55,514 bases of DNA from Spirosoma fluviale. GTDB lineage: Bacteria; Bacteroidota; Bacteroidia; Cytophagales; Cyclobacteriaceae. The notes beneath the pieces were generated by a model, which saw only the letters and a program-made list of their open reading frames with translations, was not told the origin of the DNA and ran no database searches. The stretch is from NCBI GenBank assembly GCA_945897085.1, contig CAMDEU010000003.1, forward strand, positions 1 through 55,514, read 5' to 3'. A program made the translations under genes and the position numbers. How positions within the stretch are numbered: position 1 is the first letter of the stretch; every line of letters begins with the position of its first letter. Below are positions 42,532 to 51,291 of this stretch, piece by piece.

Positions 42532-43425
42532 ATGAAAACGATCAATCCCAAAGACTTAGCTACTCCTGAACTTCAGAACCTTTTACAAGGGGCGATTAGT
42601 CCTCGGCCGATTGCCTTTGCGAGCACTGTCAATACAGCTGGGGAAGTCAATTTGAGCCCTTTTTCTTTTTTCAATCTCTTTAGTGCCAATCCACCCATCC
42701 TTGTTTTCTCCCCTTCTCGACGAGTGCGAGACAATACCACCAAGCATACCTTAAATAATGTGCTCCAGGTACCTGAGGTCGTGATTCATGTGGTTGGTCA
42801 TGATTTAGTAGAGCAGATGTCCCTTGCTAGTACGGAATATCCAAAGGGAGTCAATGAATTTGTGAAAGCAGGATTAACTGCAATGCCTTCCAATCTTGTG
42901 GCTCCGCCACGGGTGAAGGAGGCTCCTGTTGCTTTTGAATGCAAGGTGCTTCAGGTGCTCCCCCTAGGCGATCAGGGAGGGGCTGGGAATTTGGTGATTT
43001 GTGAGGTAATTCAAATTCACCTCGATGAGGCCATCCTTGATGCTTCCGGAGCGATCGCACCGCTCAAGTTAGACCCTGTAGCTAGGCTGGGGGGCAATTG
43101 GTATACCAAGGTTACAGCTGATTCCTTATTTCAAATCCCCAAGCCTTTGATGACCCTTGGGATAGGGGTAGATCAAATTCCAGAAGACATCCGAAATAGT
43201 CCGGTGCTGAGTGGAAATAATTTGGGGCGATTAGCCAATGTGGAGTGTTTGCCTAGTTCGGAGGAACTCGCACTTTTTTCTGCCCGAGAGGACCTGGAAG
43301 ATATTAGGAGACGCTTCCGCTTGGATGCAGAGTCCTGGACCGATCACCTGCACCGCTGGGCTAAGGAAGAGCTTGAAGCCGGTAATGTAGACTTGGCTTG
43401 GAAGATTCTTTTGCAAAAACCCTAA
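42532..43425 (+). CDS. Flavin reductase-like FMN-binding protein
   Basis: 297 residues. The first 200 form the flavin reductase split-barrel: LLQGAISPRPIAFASTVNTA near 18-37 binds FMN, then NLSPFSFFNLFSANPPIL near 40-57 and KHTLNNVLQVPEVVIHVVGH near 71-90. A C-terminal extension of about 90 residues is helical (SAREDLEDIRRRFRLDAESW). Proteins of this type occur widely in Bacteroidota next to no fixed partner. Expected activity is FMN reduction or an FMN-dependent reaction. Monocistronic, ending at a hairpin shared with sppA. Confidence 0.88.
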   Translation: MKTINPKDLATPELQNLLQGAISPRPIAFASTVNTAGEVNLSPFSFFNLFSANPPILVFSPSRRVRDNTTKHTLNNVLQVPEVVIHVVGHDLVEQMSLASTEYPKGVNEFVKAGLTAMPSNLVAPPRVKEAPVAFECKVLQVLPLGDQGGAGNLVICEVIQIHLDEAILDASGAIAPLKLDPVARLGGNWYTKVTADSLFQIPKPLMTLGIGVDQIPEDIRNSPVLSGNNLGRLANVECLPSSEELALFSAREDLEDIRRRFRLDAESWTDHLHRWAKEELEAGNVDLAWKILLQKP

Positions 43426-43430
43426 CAAAC

Positions 43431-43460
43431 AAAAAACTCAGCGGTAAAGCTGAGTTTTTT
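43431..43460. terminator. Bidirectional terminator, flavin reductase/sppA
   Basis: AAAAAACTCAGC, loop GGTAAA, GCTGAGTTTTTT: a perfect 12-bp stem between two convergent genes. Confidence 0.9.
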
Positions 43461-43470
43461 GTTTTGAATC

Positions 43471-45237
43471 TTATTTGATGACCAGATCCTGAGGCATTCG
43501 TACCTGTATGCCTTGGTACTGCTTGATCTTTTGGATTTTTTGGAAGAGCGGATACTGTTCACCTAGTTGAGATTGAAGGATGCGAACTTGTACCTGATCG
43601 CTAAAAGAAACCATCAACTCTTCAAACCAAGGTTTCTTCTCTGGATAGTACACCACCCGGTAATCTTCTCCTACCTTGATTTTGGCAGCCGCAATGCCAA
43701 TGGCCGTATCCAAGCCACCCAATACATCTACCAACCCTCTCGCCTTTGCTTGTGAACCAGTCCAAACTCTTCCAGAAGCTACCTTGCGTACCGAATCTGG
43801 GTGCATGCCACGACCTTCAGCCACGCGAGAGATGAAGGTCTCGTAGCCATCCTCTACAGAGGATTGGATGATGGTACGCTCTACCTCAGTCAAAGGACGA
43901 GCCATATTTCCAAAATCCGAGAGCTCCCCTGTGGAGACCACATCGGTAGTTACGCCCAACTTGTCATTGACTAATTCCTGAACATTGAATAAAATTCCAA
44001 AAATCCCGATGGACCCTGTAATGGTGTTTGGTTGCGCAACAATTGTATCCGCTGGAGCAGCGATGTAGTATCCTCCAGAAGCGGCTACTTCACCCATAGA
44101 TACGATCACCGGCTTTACTTTTTTGGCTTCAGACATTTCTCTCCAAATCACATCCGAAGCTAGGATAGATCCTCCTGGAGAGTTTACTCGCAAGACAATA
44201 GCTTTGATATTTTCGTCTTTTCGTGCTTTACGAATTTCTTTGGCAAATTTTTCAGAGCTGATGGCTCCATCCGCATTTCCATCCACAATCTCCCCTTCTG
44301 CGAAGATCACAGCGATTCGATTGGAAGAGGTGATGTTTTTACTTTTCGCCATTCCACCAAGGTCAGTGGCATTTATTGTTGCAATTTGATCGTCTTCCTT
44401 CAGGCCTAATTTTTCCTTTAAGATACTGTGCACCTCATCTTCGTATTTCAGGGCCGTAGCCAACTTGTAGGTTACCGCATCTTTAGGTTTCCTAACAAGC
44501 ATTTGGTGATTGATACGAACCAAACTGTCTTGCGCAATGCCTCTCGATTTTGCGATTAGCTCAAGGGCATGGTTGTTGATGTCATCCAAAAAATATTGGG
44601 TTTGAAGACGATTTTCAGGGCTCATCTTATCCAAGATAAATGGCTCTACGGCACTTTTAAATTCACCCACTCGGAAAACCTCTGGCTTGATCCCTACTTT
44701 TTCAAAGAAGCCTTTCAAGAAAATTCCCTCGGAAGAAAAGCCGTTGAAGTCAATTCCACCGAGTGGATTGAGGTAAATTTCATCTGCTACTGAAGCTAGG
44801 AAATATCCGCCTTCTGAGTAAGCTTCATCGTAGGCTACAATAAATTTTCCGGATTCTTTGAAATCTATCAAAGCTTCTCTAAGCTCCAACAGACCCGCTT
44901 GCCCAGCACCAATTAATCCGGCATTGAGGTAGATTCCTTTTACATTCTCATTCGTCTTAGCCTCCCCAATAGCCTTTTTTAGGTTGACCAAGCCGGCAGT
45001 ATTTTCTCCACCAAAAGGATCTAGAAAAGAGCCAAACACCAAGTCTTCCTCTGAGGTACGCTCCACTAAGGTGCGTCCGTTTAGGTCAAGGTGAAGAATG
45101 GAATTTTCTTCCAAGGTCACTTCTTTCTCAGAAGAGGAAGCAACCAAACCTATAATTCCGAAAAAAATAAGCATTGCTACAATGCCAAACACAAATAGGC
45201 CTACGATGACGGCCAAAACATTACCTAGAAACTTCAT
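43471..45237 (-). CDS. sppA: Signal peptide peptidase SppA, 67K type
   Basis: 588-residue membrane serine protease that degrades cleaved signal peptides. An N-terminal TM anchor is present (LAVIVGLFVFGIVAMLIFF). Two tandem ClpP-like domains follow. The N-terminal one supplies the catalytic Lys in RVGEFKSAVEPFILDKMSPE near 195. The C-terminal one supplies Ser in MGEVAASGGYYIAAPADTIV near 390-400, with IVLRVNSPGGSILASDVIW upstream. This is the long fused form as in E. coli, complete in length. Divergent from folK across 66 bases. Confidence 0.95.
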   Translation of the reverse strand: MKFLGNVLAVIVGLFVFGIVAMLIFFGIIGLVASSSEKEVTLEENSILHLDLNGRTLVERTSEEDLVFGSFLDPFGGENTAGLVNLKKAIGEAKTNENVKGIYLNAGLIGAGQAGLLELREALIDFKESGKFIVAYDEAYSEGGYFLASVADEIYLNPLGGIDFNGFSSEGIFLKGFFEKVGIKPEVFRVGEFKSAVEPFILDKMSPENRLQTQYFLDDINNHALELIAKSRGIAQDSLVRINHQMLVRKPKDAVTYKLATALKYEDEVHSILKEKLGLKEDDQIATINATDLGGMAKSKNITSSNRIAVIFAEGEIVDGNADGAISSEKFAKEIRKARKDENIKAIVLRVNSPGGSILASDVIWREMSEAKKVKPVIVSMGEVAASGGYYIAAPADTIVAQPNTITGSIGIFGILFNVQELVNDKLGVTTDVVSTGELSDFGNMARPLTEVERTIIQSSVEDGYETFISRVAEGRGMHPDSVRKVASGRVWTGSQAKARGLVDVLGGLDTAIGIAAAKIKVGEDYRVVYYPEKKPWFEELMVSFSDQVQVRILQSQLGEQYPLFQKIQKIKQYQGIQVRMPQDLVIK

Positions 45238-45303
45238 ATCATTTCAATTTAGACTGTAAATTTAGGCTAATTTGAGCCAGTTTTAAAATTATATTAACGA
45301 GGA

Positions 45304-45798
45304 ATGCAAACTGAGGTTGTATTGGCAATTGGAGGAAACAAAGGAGATCGAGCAGATTTTCTTCAAAAAGCAATGGATGCCTTATCCCGGCAAGCAACAC
45401 TAGTTGGGTCTTCTCAAATCTATGAAACCGAAGCTTGGGGAGGGGTAGCTACGTCGGGAAATTTTTTAAACCAAGTTGTGCTGATACACACCCAAATGGA
45501 TCCTATAGTGCTTTTGGAGGTAATCCAAGGAATCGAGGAGCAGCTGGGAAGAACTCGGGAGCAGCATTGGGGAGATCGTACCATGGATATCGATATTCTC
45601 TATTTTGGAGATCAAGTTTGCGATACCCCATCCCTTACCATCCCGCATCCCTACCTGGCGCAGCGTAGGTTTGTACTGCAGCCGTTGGCTGAAATTCTTC
45701 CTACAAAAAAACATCCGCTGCTAAAAAAAACTACCCTTGAGCTACTTGCAGAATGTACCGATCTGGGTCAGGTTTCAGTATGGAATCAAGCCAAATAA
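45304..45798 (+). CDS. folK: 2-amino-4-hydroxy-6-hydroxymethyldihydropteridine diphosphokinase
   Basis: 164-residue folate-pathway enzyme that pyrophosphorylates hydroxymethyl-dihydropterin. It begins EVVLAIGGNKGDRADFLQKA (usual GSNxGD, here GGNKGD) and has YETEAWGGVATSGNFLNQVV near 41. The signature is REQHWGDRTMDIDILYFGD near 80-98, with the two metal Asp, and the C-terminus has LTIPHPYLAQRRFVLQPLAE. Complete. Stand-alone HPPK, not fused to folB or folP. Confidence 0.95.
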   Translation: MQTEVVLAIGGNKGDRADFLQKAMDALSRQATLVGSSQIYETEAWGGVATSGNFLNQVVLIHTQMDPIVLLEVIQGIEEQLGRTREQHWGDRTMDIDILYFGDQVCDTPSLTIPHPYLAQRRFVLQPLAEILPTKKHPLLKKTTLELLAECTDLGQVSVWNQAK

Positions 45799-45825
45799 AA
45801 AACTCCCACCGAGCTAGGTGAGAGT
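45797..45825 (-). terminator. Terminator of fabD (minus strand)
   Basis: On the minus strand AACTCTCACC and GGTGGGAGTT form a 10-bp stem with one mismatch, followed by a T run that extends over the folK stop. The plus-strand side lacks a T tract, so this hairpin mainly serves fabD. Confidence 0.6.
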
Positions 45826-45831
45826 TGGCAG

Positions 45832-46707
45832 TTACAGCCCAGACACGATTGCTTCCGAGTGGATTTTTTTAACTAAGCCTTGAAGAACTTTGCCAGGGCC
45901 ACATTCGACAAATTCTGTAGCTCCATCTGCCACCATTTGTTGCACGGACTGGGTCCATTTGACAGGTGCGGTCAGCTGAGCAATTAAATTAGCTTTGATT
46001 TCGGCCACATCTGTCACCGCTGTGGTACTCACGTTCTGATAAATTGGACAGATTGGGTTATTAAACTGAGTTTCCTCGATTGCTTTTTGAAGTTTCTCTC
46101 GTGCAGGCTCCATCAATGGAGAGTGGAATGCTCCACCAACAGGTAGAGGCAAAGCTCTTTTTGCTCCCGCAGCCTTGAGTTGCTCACAGGCGATTTCAAT
46201 GCCTTTGGTGGATCCAGATATCACGAGCTGCCCCGGGCAGTTGTAGTTTGCAGCTACGACGATTTCCTCGGTGATGCCGGCGCAAATTTGCTCTACCACT
46301 TGATCCTCCAAGCCTAAGATTGCTGCCATAGAAGAGGGATTGATTTCACAGGCTTCCTGCATCGCTAGAGCTCGTTGAAACACCAAGGCTAAGCCATCTT
46401 CAAAACTTAAAACCCCATTTGCGACTAGGGCGGAAAACTCACCCAATGAATGCCCTGCTACCATGTTTGGGGCAAAGTTGGGGGTGGTTTTTGCGAGAAT
46501 GACCGAGTGTAAAAAAATTGCGGGCTGCGTTACTTTGGTTTGCTTGAGTTCCTCTTCTGTGCCTTCAAAAAGGATATCCGTAATTCGAAACCCAAGCTGT
46601 TCATTTGCTTTTTCAAAGAGTGCCTTTGCAGTTGGATTTTCTTCGTAGAGGGATTTCCCCATTCCTGGGAATTGGGCTCCTTGGCCTGGAAATACGATTG
46701 CTTTCAT
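45832..46707 (-). CDS. fabD: Malonyl-CoA:acyl carrier protein transacylase
   Basis: 291-residue fatty-acid synthesis enzyme that loads malonyl onto ACP. It starts MKAIVFPGQGAQFPGMGKSL. The catalytic nucleophile is in MVAGHSLGEFSALVANGVL near residues 83-101 (GHSLG), the Arg in ALVFQRALAMQEA near 112, and His in GGAFHSPLMEPAREKLQKAI near 195. The end VECGPGKVLQGLVKKI is typical. Complete. It is monocistronic here, away from other fab genes, with a -7 element of its own. Confidence 0.96.
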   Translation of the reverse strand: MKAIVFPGQGAQFPGMGKSLYEENPTAKALFEKANEQLGFRITDILFEGTEEELKQTKVTQPAIFLHSVILAKTTPNFAPNMVAGHSLGEFSALVANGVLSFEDGLALVFQRALAMQEACEINPSSMAAILGLEDQVVEQICAGITEEIVVAANYNCPGQLVISGSTKGIEIACEQLKAAGAKRALPLPVGGAFHSPLMEPAREKLQKAIEETQFNNPICPIYQNVSTTAVTDVAEIKANLIAQLTAPVKWTQSVQQMVADGATEFVECGPGKVLQGLVKKIHSEAIVSGL

Positions 46708-46733
46708 TTTTTATGATGCCAAAATTTAGGCTT

Positions 46734-46760
46734 CAAATATAGAGTTTTTTACTAGTCAAA
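46734..46760 (-). promoter_or_regulatory. Candidate fabD promoter (TATATTTG)
   Basis: On the minus strand TATATTTG (46734-46741) is a perfect TAnnTTTG match 26 bases before the fabD ATG. A TTTG lies upstream at 46757-46760, but the spacing of 15 bases is shorter than the usual 19-21. Confidence 0.4.
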
Positions 46761-46828
46761 GGATATAAAATATAGCGTCTCCAGGGTTGGGAAGTGTTTG
46801 GACAATATTTTTTTCAATTTTCTGAAAG

Positions 46829-47029
46829 CTAACGAATGAAGGCTTTTAAGTCTGTGGAGTGCTTTTTTTGCTTCAACCAGATCAGATTCCAATCCGCTTT
46901 TATTGGAAGTCCTGGCAACTCTAAAAGTGAGATTCTGCCTTCTTTAAGTTCCTGAGCCATGGAAAAATTAGAAAGTAGGGAAGCACCCCAACCCGCGTCA
47001 AGTTCATCCCTTGGCAGGTACTTTTCCTT
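46829..47029 (-). pseudogene. C-terminal remnant of a LysR-family regulator
   Basis: An open minus-strand stretch of 66 codons ends at a stop at 46829. The translation contains DELDAGWGASLLSNFSMAQE, LKEGRISLLELPGLPIKADW and NLIWLKQKKHSTDLKAFIR, the classic end of a LysR substrate-binding domain (ExLKxGxLxxL, then W-x-L-I-W-x-K). An in-frame stop lies just upstream and no start, helix-turn-helix or remaining domain is present before the next gene, so roughly 230 residues have been lost. The rest of the 358-base gap between fabD and the DCC-family gene holds nothing else recognisable. Confidence 0.7.
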
Positions 47030-47065
47030 TCAACCTAACTTTAGGAATGCACATCTATTGGATGA

Positions 47066-47497
47066 TTATCCAAGCTGCTTTACGAGAGGATGATCTTCTT
47101 TTAAAAATCGTGCTTGCTCCTCAGCGTTAGCAATTCTACAGGTTGCTCTTCGACCAAACCACTTGTACCTGTGCTTTCCAATCCATTGATAGATTCGGTC
47201 TCGAATTCCTTTAGGGATGATAATCAAGGAATAGAAGACGGGCCACCCGCCCCCCAAAAGGCGAGCCACACGAAGTGCTGCGGTACTTCCAAGATAGACT
47301 TTCCCATGCTCTACCAAAACTAAGGTGTCCAGATAGGTGGTGGGTAGATGGTAGTATTCTAGGACCCGCTTGCCCGCAGGATCCTGCATCGCGGCCAAAA
47401 GTAGCATTTTCTTGGAATCCCGCTTGAGCACAAAATCCACCGAGGCATTACATAGGCTACAGTGTCCATCAAAAAGTAAGATGGAGTCCTTTTCCAT
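47066..47497 (-). CDS. Thiol-disulfide oxidoreductase-like DCC family protein (DUF393)
   Basis: 143 residues beginning MEKDSILLFDGHCSLCNASV with the diagnostic DGxCxxC motif (Cys13, Cys16). VDFVLKRDSKKMLLLAAMQD follows, then GKVYLGSTAALRVARLLGG with a hydrophobic helix near VFYSLIIIPKGIRDRIYQWI. The C-terminal RATCRIANAEEQARFL is also typical of DUF393. Thioredoxin-like redox activity is inferred from the family. Its ATG overlaps the stop of the T9SS cargo gene by one base (TAATG), so it is translated from the same transcript. Confidence 0.9.
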   Translation of the reverse strand: MEKDSILLFDGHCSLCNASVDFVLKRDSKKMLLLAAMQDPAGKRVLEYYHLPTTYLDTLVLVEHGKVYLGSTAALRVARLLGGGWPVFYSLIIIPKGIRDRIYQWIGKHRYKWFGRRATCRIANAEEQARFLKEDHPLVKQLG

Positions 47498-50277
47498 TAA
47501 CGTAGAAGTTGAATCGTTCCTTTCAGTGTCTGCTGCTTCTTGCTTGGGTCGACTACATCGAAGAATACGGTCCCAGAGAAGTAGTAGGTTCCTGCTGGAA
47601 GTTCATTTCCACTCGGGTCTTTTCCATCCCAACGGATAAAGGGATCATTTTCAGTGGCAGATTGGCTGGCATAGCGAAATACCTCTGTACCCCAGCGGTT
47701 GACGATAAAGAGTTCCACCTGGGTGACAAATCGTGGGCATTTTGAAAAAGGGTTATCAAAAGCCATAAAGGTATCGTTGAGCCCATCGCCATTTGGCGAA
47801 AAAGCATTGGGAAGGAGGTAGTTCGGGCAGTTATCGATGCAGACGATATTGCTTTTTGGACTTTCATTTCCGGAGCGATCTACTGCGGTGACATAATAGC
47901 AGCCTTTGTAATTAGCAAGATTTCTAAGGGTGGTTCGAAGTTGTATCGCGGAATATTGACCGATGCGGGTAAAGGTCCCATCTGGGGTACCATCAGGATT
48001 GAAATAAAGGCGGTAGCCACTCAGTTGATCGTCACAGGTGCCACTGAAATTGGGTTTCCAACTCAATTCATGGGTGTAGGTGGTCGTACCGCAGGCTTGC
48101 GCCGCAACATATTCTGTACAGTTGGGCCCTTCAAAGGTGAGAACAGGCGCACAAGGAAGTCGGTTGTCGTCTGGCTTGGCACAGATGATTTGAGATCGAT
48201 TTTCAAGGGGATACACCAATTTATCTACGTTGTAGGCCCCTTTCGTGATTACATAGTAGCAGTATTCCAGGTCTTTTTTAAGCTTCACTCCATTGAATTT
48301 ACCATCGTCAAGGTATAAAAAGCCCTTTTGGGTAACATCTACTTCTGCAATTTTAACGAAATTGGTTACATCCAGCGCTGCAGCATCGGCTCGATTTCGG
48401 TAGACTTCGTGCGTGTATTTGGTAATTGAATTATTCCAAGGCACATTAAATGACCACTTGAGTTCAATCGCCTCATTGATGATGGTAGGCTCCAATCGCA
48501 CCGAGGATCCTGAAGTGGAGGTGTCAATCTTGATGTTGTTGTCAAGCAAAACGACCTTATAATTATAAACAAGGTTTTTGGTATTCAATTTTTTATCTGT
48601 AAACAACGTATCTGCCATTTTTCCCAAGGAGACACGATTTTGAGCTCCCGAAAATCCTTCACTGCGAATCAATTCATAAGAGTAGGGTCCTGGGAATTGG
48701 ATTTTATCTAGGTCATATGGAGGGGTCCATTTCACAAAGATTTCCCCATTTAGGTCATCTGTGGCAGTGATGCTTACATTAGTGAGGATAGGCACATCCA
48801 CATCAATGGTGATGCAAATTTCTTCAGAGACGATACTTTCACCTAGTCTTGGGTTAGGGAATGCCGCCACTAATCTGTAACAATACGTATTTCCTGGAGC
48901 TAGCCCCTCACCTCCATTTTTATCGGTAAAGGCAAAGGTGGTCATGTTGGTGGTTCCAATCAGTTCATAGCCAGCGCGAATGCCTGTTTCACAGGAATCC
49001 GGTTTATAGGGATCCGAATTAATCCTTCTCCATACCTGCATTTCTTGGGCAGATGTAGCGCATGTGTAAGGATCCCAGGTCAACTTTACGGTCCTTCCTG
49101 GAAGTTGCTCTAGCTCATCCCAAATAGGCGGAGGACCAATGACTTTAATTTTCCAAGTCTGAATATCTACCAATTTAGGCCCAGAGAGAGGTTTATCGGT
49201 GATGCGTACGCGTACCTCATACTCCCGTTCCCGCACATGATTGCAGACCGTTTGCCAATCAAAATTCACGATGCCTGGCTGAACCTGGAAAACGTTTTCT
49301 GGTTTGTAGGTGGCTGGAGAAGTATTGATTTCCATGGGCTCCCCAAAAACTTCAATTTTGATAGGGTGTCCATCCGGGTCTTGTCCTTGGATGATTTCCT
49401 TAATCCGTGTTCCTGCTACTACGCAAAGGTCGGGGGGTAGAATAAGTTTGGGCCGTTTATTGTTCGAGTTTTCAATGATGATCTGCATATCTCGAACCAC
49501 ATAGCCGATCTCAATATACTTGCCATCGATTTTGCGCCATTCAGTGATTCGCATGGCAACACTATATTGTCCTGCAGTGCCAGGAGCATCCCAAACTAGG
49601 TCTCCAAAAATGGCGTCCACTCGCATAAAAGCAGGACCAGTACCATCTTCTTTATTTTTGCTAAACTCTGCACTTGCAGGATCACGGTAATTGTTGACTA
49701 CTCGCTCAAATCCTTGCTTAGGAATTTCAATTTTGTAAGAAAGACTATCTCCATCTGGATCATATGCCCCTGGGTTGTGAATGTAGCGCACATTTACAGC
49801 GCCATTATCCACCGGAGGGATGGTCAGGACAGGGGAGTTGTTGACTCCAATAAAGGGATCAATGGTAATTTCGGTTTCCACATAAAATGGGGTGTCTACC
49901 GAATTATTCATGTTGAGTGTTAAGTCGTTTCGGTTGAACTCTAAGAAACGAATCTTGTACTTACCTGGGCCCTGAAAAGTGTGCGTGATGACGAATGTAT
50001 TTTTCTCGATTAGATCTCCCAAATCTTCGACCAGCGAAAAATCACTCTTCGTGTTGAGCTGCTCTTCACGTCCATCCCCAAAATTGATTCTTCCAGGGCC
50101 AAAGACTACCGATGAACGGGTATCTGTGTAGCCTACTACCGTAATGCGGTAGGTGAGTGTCTGAACCGAAATTCGCTCCGCAATGATCTCACCTGCACGA
50201 ATGTGTGTAGCCCAAGCCGTAGTTAGGGCTGAAAAAAATGTGATACAAAAAAGAACAAAATAAATTTTAAGCTTCAT
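47497..50277 (-). CDS. Type IX secretion cargo, gliding motility-associated C-terminal domain protein
   Basis: 926-residue secreted protein from ATG 50277 (signal IYFVLFCITFFSALTTAWA). The body is a chain of beta-sandwich domains: PKD/cadherin-like pieces (PGAYDPDGDSLSYKIEIPK, QGQDPDGHPIKIEVFG) and fibronectin III-like repeats (GNTYCYRLVAAFPNP, LEYCYYVITKG, YKGCYYVTAVDRSGNESP). The last 90 residues form the T9SS type B sorting domain: LLPNAFSPNGDGLNDTFMAF, VNRWGTEVFRY, WDGKDPSGNELPAGTYYFSG and KGTIQLLR. Type B cargo is exported and left on the cell surface or released. Possible adhesin; function unknown. No PorP/SprF-like partner gene is adjacent. Confidence 0.93.
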   Translation of the reverse strand: MKLKIYFVLFCITFFSALTTAWATHIRAGEIIAERISVQTLTYRITVVGYTDTRSSVVFGPGRINFGDGREEQLNTKSDFSLVEDLGDLIEKNTFVITHTFQGPGKYKIRFLEFNRNDLTLNMNNSVDTPFYVETEITIDPFIGVNNSPVLTIPPVDNGAVNVRYIHNPGAYDPDGDSLSYKIEIPKQGFERVVNNYRDPASAEFSKNKEDGTGPAFMRVDAIFGDLVWDAPGTAGQYSVAMRITEWRKIDGKYIEIGYVVRDMQIIIENSNNKRPKLILPPDLCVVAGTRIKEIIQGQDPDGHPIKIEVFGEPMEINTSPATYKPENVFQVQPGIVNFDWQTVCNHVREREYEVRVRITDKPLSGPKLVDIQTWKIKVIGPPPIWDELEQLPGRTVKLTWDPYTCATSAQEMQVWRRINSDPYKPDSCETGIRAGYELIGTTNMTTFAFTDKNGGEGLAPGNTYCYRLVAAFPNPRLGESIVSEEICITIDVDVPILTNVSITATDDLNGEIFVKWTPPYDLDKIQFPGPYSYELIRSEGFSGAQNRVSLGKMADTLFTDKKLNTKNLVYNYKVVLLDNNIKIDTSTSGSSVRLEPTIINEAIELKWSFNVPWNNSITKYTHEVYRNRADAAALDVTNFVKIAEVDVTQKGFLYLDDGKFNGVKLKKDLEYCYYVITKGAYNVDKLVYPLENRSQIICAKPDDNRLPCAPVLTFEGPNCTEYVAAQACGTTTYTHELSWKPNFSGTCDDQLSGYRLYFNPDGTPDGTFTRIGQYSAIQLRTTLRNLANYKGCYYVTAVDRSGNESPKSNIVCIDNCPNYLLPNAFSPNGDGLNDTFMAFDNPFSKCPRFVTQVELFIVNRWGTEVFRYASQSATENDPFIRWDGKDPSGNELPAGTYYFSGTVFFDVVDPSKKQQTLKGTIQLLR

Positions 50278-50516
50278 ATCGATCAAGGTGACTATTTCTA
50301 GGGATTAAAATGGTGTTTGAGTTGAGCTTCAGACAGGTTGAATTCGCTCAATTTTTTCTTTGTATACGAAGTAAACGGATGGATGGAGAAAAACCATCAA
50401 AAATTAAAACAATAAAATTGAACAGACTGTTGAAAAATCGTAATAATAAAGCAAAATCGACTTAAACTAAACTCTTATTTAGAATTATTTAAAATAAGAA
50501 AGTGAAACGTGCATGG

Positions 50517-50548
50517 ATTGGATACTAGCCTTTGCAGATGTAAATTTG
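50517..50548 (+). promoter_or_regulatory. sdhCAB promoter (ATTG -33, TAAATTTG -7)
   Basis: ATTG at 50517-50520 and TAAATTTG at 50541-50548 are exactly 20 bases apart and fit the Bacteroidota consensus. The start would be near 50555, 43 bases before sdhC. The rest of the 320-base gap before sdhC (from 50278) is AT-rich, with nothing else recognised. Confidence 0.6.
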
Positions 50549-50597
50549 GCCTATTGAATAGCAAAACCACTTTATTTTAAACTAATTGTAATTATTT

Positions 50598-51281
50598 ATG
50601 ACTTGGGTTACCAAAACCTTGAATAGCACCTTAGGGAGAAAATTGATCATGGCATTGACTGGTCTTTTCCTCATCCTGTTCTTGACGGGACATGTGTCTG
50701 GCAACATGCTTCTATTTAAGGGCGATGGAGGTCAGGCATTTAACATGTATGCCAAGTTTATGACCACCAACCCTGCGGTCAAATTGCTTTCCTACTTGAC
50801 CTATATTTCTGTATTGGGGCACATTATTTACTCCATTGCACTATCCCAGCACAACAAGTCAGCGCGTCCAGTACCCTACTCTACCTCCAATGGAAGCAGC
50901 AATAGTGCCTGGTCCTCCCGCAACATGGGTGTTTTGGGTACCATCATTCTTATTTTCTTGGTGGTGCATTTGCAAGGCTTTTGGGCCCAAATGCACTGGG
51001 GGGAAGTTCCCATGATCACCTATGAGGGTGAAGAATACAAAAACCTATTTTTAATTGTGAGTGAGGCTTTCAAACAAGAATGGCTCGTTGCCTTGTACGT
51101 GCTGTCCATGATCTTCCTAGGCTTTCACCTTTCCCACGGATTTACTTCAGCCTTTCAAACTTTAGGGATCAACCACAAGAAGTATTCCCCGGCGATCAAA
51201 GCCATTGGCACCGCTTACTCTATTTTGGTGCCTGCTTTATTTGCCTCCATGCCTGTATACATTTATTTCTCTAGCTACTAA
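50598..51281 (+). CDS. sdhC: Succinate dehydrogenase cytochrome b subunit
   Basis: 227-residue single-chain membrane anchor of the Bacteroidota succinate:menaquinone oxidoreductase, with five hydrophobic helices and His ligands for two hemes b. Landmarks: KLIMALTGLFLILFLTGHVS near 15-34 (His32), SYLTYISVLGHIIYSIALSQ near 64-83 (His74), GTIILIFLVVHLQGFWAQ (His) near 120, and YVLSMIFLGFHLSHGFTSAF near 173-192 (two His). Followed by sdhA after ten bases. In this class menaquinone reduction is coupled to the membrane potential. Confidence 0.94.
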   Translation: MTWVTKTLNSTLGRKLIMALTGLFLILFLTGHVSGNMLLFKGDGGQAFNMYAKFMTTNPAVKLLSYLTYISVLGHIIYSIALSQHNKSARPVPYSTSNGSSNSAWSSRNMGVLGTIILIFLVVHLQGFWAQMHWGEVPMITYEGEEYKNLFLIVSEAFKQEWLVALYVLSMIFLGFHLSHGFTSAFQTLGINHKKYSPAIKAIGTAYSILVPALFASMPVYIYFSSY

Positions 51282-51291
51282 ATAGTCCCCC

